A DNA stretch of 17,723 bases from Thermodesulfatator atlanticus. GTDB taxonomy: Bacteria > Desulfobacterota > Thermodesulfobacteria > Thermodesulfobacteriales > Thermodesulfatatoraceae. The notes under the pieces are model-generated. The model did not search any database. It worked only from the letters and a program-made list of their open reading frames with translations, and was not told the DNA's origin. Numbering within the stretch: the stretch's first letter is position 1; each line of letters begins with the position of its first letter. The translations under genes were made by a program, and so were the position numbers. The stretch is taken from assembly GCA_011321895.1 (NCBI GenBank), contig DROK01000172.1, positions 1 to 17,723 on the forward strand. The letters are read 5' to 3'. This document shows, piece by piece, positions 14,770 to 17,723 of this stretch.

Positions 14770-15615
14770 ATCAGGCTTTTGACCAACATCAAAGAGATGA
14801 AGGCCTGGAGCGAGCGGGTGCGCCGGGAGGGGGCCAGGATCGGCTTCGTCCCGACTATGGGTTACTTCCACGAGGGGCACCTGGCCCTTATGCGGCGGGC
14901 CAAGGAGCTGGCGGACAAGGTGGTAGTAAGCATTTTCGTGAACCCTATTCAGTTCGGGCCTGGTGAAGATTTCAAGACCTATCCCCGGGATCTGGAAAGG
15001 GACGCGCGTATGGCAGAAGAGGTAGGGGTGGACGTGCTTTTTTTCCCTACGGCCGAAGAGATGTACCCTCCCTCCTTTCAGACCTTCGTAGAGGTAACGG
15101 AACTTAGCAAACCCCTTTGTGGGGCCAAAAGGCCGGGCCATTTTCGCGGGGTAGCCACGGTGGTACTCAAACTTTTTAATATCGTCTCGCCCCATCTTGC
15201 GGTCTTCGGCCTTAAGGATTACCAGCAGTACCTCGTCATCAAACAGATGGTAAGAGACCTTAACCTCGAGGTGGAAATCGTGGGCCATCCTATCGTGCGC
15301 GAGGAAGACGGCCTGGCCATGAGTTCCAGAAATACTTATCTTTCACCAGCGGAACGCCAAAGTGCCCGCTGTCTTTACCAGGCGCTGTGTCTGGCCCAGA
15401 AGAGAATAAAAGAAGGGGTGCAGGAGGTAGCGGTCTTAAAAGAGGAGCTTGAGCGGTTTATCCTGGCGCATCCTTTTACTAAAATTGACTACGTTGAATT
15501 CTGTGACCCAGAGACTTTGGCCCCGGTGGCCCGGGTCGAGCAAGAGACCCTCTTGGCCCTGGCCGTTTTTGTGGGACGCGCTAGACTAATAGATAACACC
15601 ATTCTCAAACCTTAA
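14770..15615 (+). CDS. panC: Pantothenate synthetase, apparently starting at ATC
   Basis: PanC joins pantoate and beta-alanine with ATP to form pantothenate, the CoA precursor. Seen: PTMGYFHEGHLALMRRA with the nucleotidyl-transferase HxGH; VSIFVNPIQFGPGEDF..YPR; and later the FGLKDYQQ and SSRNTYLS motifs. All active-site segments are intact. The start is set at ATC 14770 because an ideal AGGAGG precedes it and the added residues (ATC then R-L-L) restore the first beta strand found in homologues, which begin like M-K-V-I-x-T-I-K-E-M. The conventional alternative, TTG 14779, gives 278 residues but shortens that strand and is 15 nt from the Shine-Dalgarno. A base change from ATG is also possible. 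panD follows after 4 nt. panB is not in the window. Confidence 0.95.
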   Translation: MRLLTNIKEMKAWSERVRREGARIGFVPTMGYFHEGHLALMRRAKELADKVVVSIFVNPIQFGPGEDFKTYPRDLERDARMAEEVGVDVLFFPTAEEMYPPSFQTFVEVTELSKPLCGAKRPGHFRGVATVVLKLFNIVSPHLAVFGLKDYQQYLVIKQMVRDLNLEVEIVGHPIVREEDGLAMSSRNTYLSPAERQSARCLYQALCLAQKRIKEGVQEVAVLKEELERFILAHPFTKIDYVEFCDPETLAPVARVEQETLLALAVFVGRARLIDNTILKP

Positions 15616-15619
15616 AGTT

Positions 15620-15994
15620 ATGTGGCGGAAGTTTTTGCGTTCCAAATTACATACCCTTAAGGTTACGGACAAAAACCTGGAATATGAGGGAAGCCTCACC
15701 CTGGACCCCCGTTTTATGATCGCCGCCGGTCTTGAACCTTACGAGACCGTCTGGGTCTATAACCTGGAAAACGGCGAGCGTTTTGAGACCTACGTCATAA
15801 AGGGAGAGTGGGGTACCAAAGAGTGCTGTCTAAACGGGGCGGCGGCGCGCAAAGGCGAAGTGGGGGACCGGTTGATCGTGGTCTCATACGCCTGGCTTGC
15901 TCCCGAAGAGATCCCCCACGCCAAAGTCACCATCGTTTACCTGGACGAAAACAATAACATCCTTGACGAACGGAGTTACCCGGTAAAAGACTAA
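15620..15994 (+). CDS. panD: Aspartate 1-alpha-decarboxylase (pyruvoyl-dependent)
   Basis: PanD makes beta-alanine from aspartate, the second substrate of PanC. 124 residues, normal length. The proenzyme cleaves itself between G24 and S25 in YEGSLTL, turning S25 into the pyruvoyl cofactor; K9 and Y22 are conserved. Further family segments are NGERFETYVI and NGAAARKGEVGDRLIVVSYA. It begins 4 nt after the panC stop without a clear Shine-Dalgarno, so translation is probably coupled to panC. Both steps to pantothenate from aspartate and pantoate are thus encoded together. Confidence 0.97.
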   Translation: MWRKFLRSKLHTLKVTDKNLEYEGSLTLDPRFMIAAGLEPYETVWVYNLENGERFETYVIKGEWGTKECCLNGAAARKGEVGDRLIVVSYAWLAPEEIPHAKVTIVYLDENNNILDERSYPVKD

Positions 15995-16002
15995 AGCCCT
16001 CC

Positions 16003-17319
16003 ATGAAAATCTATCCTGTCACCCTGGGGTGTCCCAAAAATCGGACTGATACGGAAAAACTGCTCGCGGTTTTGGCGGAAAGGGGTTGGGAAATAGTGCT
16101 GGACCCCACTCAGGCCGATATCCTCTTCGTAAACACCTGTGCTTTTATCCAGGAGGCGGTGGAGGAAAGCCTTGACGTCATCTTTGAGCTGGCGGAAGAA
16201 AAATCGCCCCGCCAGCGTTTGGTCGTGGCCGGGTGTTTGGTCAGCCGCTACCGGGAAGAGCTCCTCAGGGAGCTCCCGGAAGTTGATCTCTTCCTGGGGA
16301 TTGAGCCTTACCGGGAACCGGAAAAACTCCTTGCTACCGAAAGATCTCTCTGGTTGAACCTTAAGGGTGAGGAAGTAACCAGGCGCATCCTTACGGCAAG
16401 CCCTTTCTACGCCTATCTCAAAGTGACCGAAGGCTGTTCCCGGGCCTGTTCCTTCTGCACCATCCCGCGTATCCGGGGGCCTTTAAGGAGTATCCCTGAA
16501 GACCTCCTCATCGCTGAGGCCAGGGAACTGGTGGCGCAAGGGGTGGAAGAAATAATCCTGGTGGGACAGGACGTCTCCGCTTACGGTCTTGAGCAGGGAA
16601 GCCGAAGACTGGTCCCCTTGCTTGAGCGGTTTTTAAAAGAGGTGCCGGTTTCCTGGCTACGGCTCCTTTATTTACACCCGGAAGGCGTAACCCCTGAGCT
16701 TATCGCTCTTGCAGCCGAAGAAAAGCGGCTTTTGTCGTATTTTGATCTCCCTATTCAACACGTAAGCTCTAGAATTTTAAAGGCCATGCGCCGTCCGTAC
16801 GAGCCTTCAAAGCTTCTGGAGCTTGTCGAGAGGATCCGGGCCCAGATTCCCCACGCCGCACTTCGTACCAGCGTCATGGTGGGTTTTCCCGGGGAGACGG
16901 AAAAAGAATTTGAAGAACTCCTTTCTTTTCTCAAGGAGGCGGCCTTTGATCACTTAGGGGCCTTTATTTATTCGCCCGAGGAGGGGACGCTGGCGGCCAA
17001 GCTTCCCGGCCAGCTTCCCGCCCGGGAAAAGGAGGCCCGTTTTCACGAGGTCATGCGGCTTCAGCAGGAGATTTCCGCCGCCCGCCTGAAGGAGCGTAAG
17101 GGGCAGAAGGTAGAGGTCCTGGTGGAAGGGCTTGATGAGGAGGGACGGCTGGTGGGACACGCGGCCTTTCAGGCCCCTGAAATAGACGGTCTCACCATTA
17201 TTAAAGGTGAGGCGATAATCGGGGATATCGTAGAGGTCGAGATAGAGGAAACAGACGTTTACGACGTTTACGCCCGGCCATCTTCGGCCTGCCAGGCCGC
17301 CCAGAGGGCCTGTCCGTAA
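16003..17319 (+). CDS. rimO: Ribosomal protein S12 methylthiotransferase RimO
   Basis: RimO is a radical SAM enzyme with two [4Fe-4S] clusters that adds a methylthio group to a conserved aspartate of ribosomal protein S12. 438 residues. Seen: the N-terminal cluster cysteines C10 (in LGCPKNRTDTE, diagnostic for RimO rather than MiaB), C46 (VNTCAFI) and C78 (AGCLVS); the radical SAM triad C145, C149, C152 in GCSRACSFCTIPRIRG; FDLPIQHVSSRILKAMRRP; and a C-terminal TRAM domain. The final 12 or so residues, after YDVYA, come from sequence that overlaps the convergent hypF by 52 bp and look like an extension beyond the usual end. It starts 8 nt after the panD stop with only a weak ribosome-binding site. 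Confidence 0.95.
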   Translation: MKIYPVTLGCPKNRTDTEKLLAVLAERGWEIVLDPTQADILFVNTCAFIQEAVEESLDVIFELAEEKSPRQRLVVAGCLVSRYREELLRELPEVDLFLGIEPYREPEKLLATERSLWLNLKGEEVTRRILTASPFYAYLKVTEGCSRACSFCTIPRIRGPLRSIPEDLLIAEARELVAQGVEEIILVGQDVSAYGLEQGSRRLVPLLERFLKEVPVSWLRLLYLHPEGVTPELIALAAEEKRLLSYFDLPIQHVSSRILKAMRRPYEPSKLLELVERIRAQIPHAALRTSVMVGFPGETEKEFEELLSFLKEAAFDHLGAFIYSPEEGTLAAKLPGQLPAREKEARFHEVMRLQQEISAARLKERKGQKVEVLVEGLDEEGRLVGHAAFQAPEIDGLTIIKGEAIIGDIVEVEIEETDVYDVYARPSSACQAAQRACP

Positions 17320-17723
17320 GAGAGGCCGCCGTCGTTAGGGGGCAGGTTCCGGGGCAAGTAAACCTCAAGCCCCGCCTCTTCCAGCTCTCTTTTTAATGCC
17401 GTGGTCAAGATGAGGTTTTGGAAACAGCCACCCCCTAAGACCACCTTGGTAAGACGGTATTTTTGCGCTGCTGCTGATACCAACTCTTTAAAACCCTTAA
17501 CCAAAGTAAGGTGTACGGCATAGGCCAGATTTTCCGTAGTTTCTTTGGTGACCAAGCGCACAAGTTTGGCAAATAGGGGGCGTAGATCAAATTTGAGCCC
17601 ATTGAGGGTGGGTTCCCAGACCATTCTTTGGGAAGCCCTAAGGGCCGCACTTTCGAGTATCATGGGGGCCTGCCCCTCGAAGGTGTTTTCGTAGCAAAGG
17701 CCAAGGGCCGCGGCACAGGCGTC
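17268..17723 (-). CDS. hypF: Carbamoyltransferase HypF, C-terminal part (5' end beyond the window)
   Basis: HypF uses carbamoyl phosphate to make the thiocarboxamide on HypE that becomes the cyanide ligands of [NiFe] hydrogenases. The frame is open to the right edge, giving 151 visible C-terminal residues. Seen: NTFEGQAPMILESAAL near the visible start; VVLGGGCFQNLILT, matching the usual V.L.SGGVFQN (with Gly-Cys for Ser/Gly-Val positions); and LPPNDGGLSYGQALWA at the end. These belong to the Kae1-like domain. The stop TAA at 17268-17270 lies inside the rimO 3' end, an antisense overlap of 52 bp. Other hyp genes are not visible. Confidence 0.93.
   Translation of the reverse strand, partial: DACAAALGLCYENTFEGQAPMILESAALRASQRMVWEPTLNGLKFDLRPLFAKLVRLVTKETTENLAYAVHLTLVKGFKELVSAAAQKYRLTKVVLGGGCFQNLILTTALKRELEEAGLEVYLPRNLPPNDGGLSYGQALWAAWQAEDGRA

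Noticed and set aside
17291..17313. Terminator between rimO and hypF
   Set aside because: CAGGCC and GGCCTG near 17293-17312 can pair over 6 bp, but no T-run follows on either strand and the bases are coding on both strands.

Overview
The window suggests an anaerobic, probably thermophilic bacterium near the Thermodesulfobacteria or other sulfate-reducing Desulfobacterota. This is an inference from gene content: a CooC/AcsF-type nickel ATPase (CO dehydrogenase/acetyl-CoA synthase maturation), HypF ([NiFe]-hydrogenase maturation), a stand-alone FmdE-family protein, isoleucine synthesis by citramalate synthase, and very compact, slightly GC-rich DNA. No rRNA or other phylogenetic marker is present, so the placement is tentative. 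Almost all genes are housekeeping or biosynthetic, and most are packed with overlaps of a few bases.

Layout. Bases 2-715: 3' part of prmC (release-factor methyltransferase). Bases 716-1132: the only long gene-free stretch, filled by a four-unit tandem array with a 96-97 bp period. Each unit opens with a palindromic element that contains an invariant 16-mer, and the last unit runs into the murA start codon. Bases 1133-3402: murA and holB (delta' clamp-loader subunit), overlapping. On the minus strand, 8488 back to 3337: an mscS-family channel, ispF, uvrC and an FmdE-family gene, each overlapping the next. The FmdE gene ends inside the 3' end of holB, convergently. Bases 8487-9554: an uncharacterised lipoprotein whose start codon shares a CATG with the divergent channel gene. 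Bases 9606-13531: a plus-strand operon of a small J-protein, aspartate kinase, citramalate synthase and CooC/AcsF, closed by a strong terminator. Bases 13549-13752 (minus): a tiny secreted Cys-containing protein. A 17-bp perfect palindrome lies between it and the divergent L,D-transpeptidase (13832-14767). This is followed by panC (apparent ATC start), panD and rimO. The window ends in the 3' part of a convergent hypF.

How the parts fit. prmC and rimO modify the translation machinery (release factors, ribosomal protein S12). murA and the L,D-transpeptidase act on peptidoglycan. lysC feeds the aspartate family of amino acids and, by homology, cimA starts the pyruvate route to isoleucine. panC and panD make pantothenate for CoA, which is relevant if the cell uses the acetyl-CoA pathway that CooC/AcsF would serve. 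ispF belongs to the MEP isoprenoid pathway.

The strongest unexplained signal is the repeat array between prmC and murA. Next are the shared CATG start of two divergent genes, the probable ATC start of panC, the palindrome beside the small secreted protein, and an EF-hand-like loop in the L,D-transpeptidase tail.
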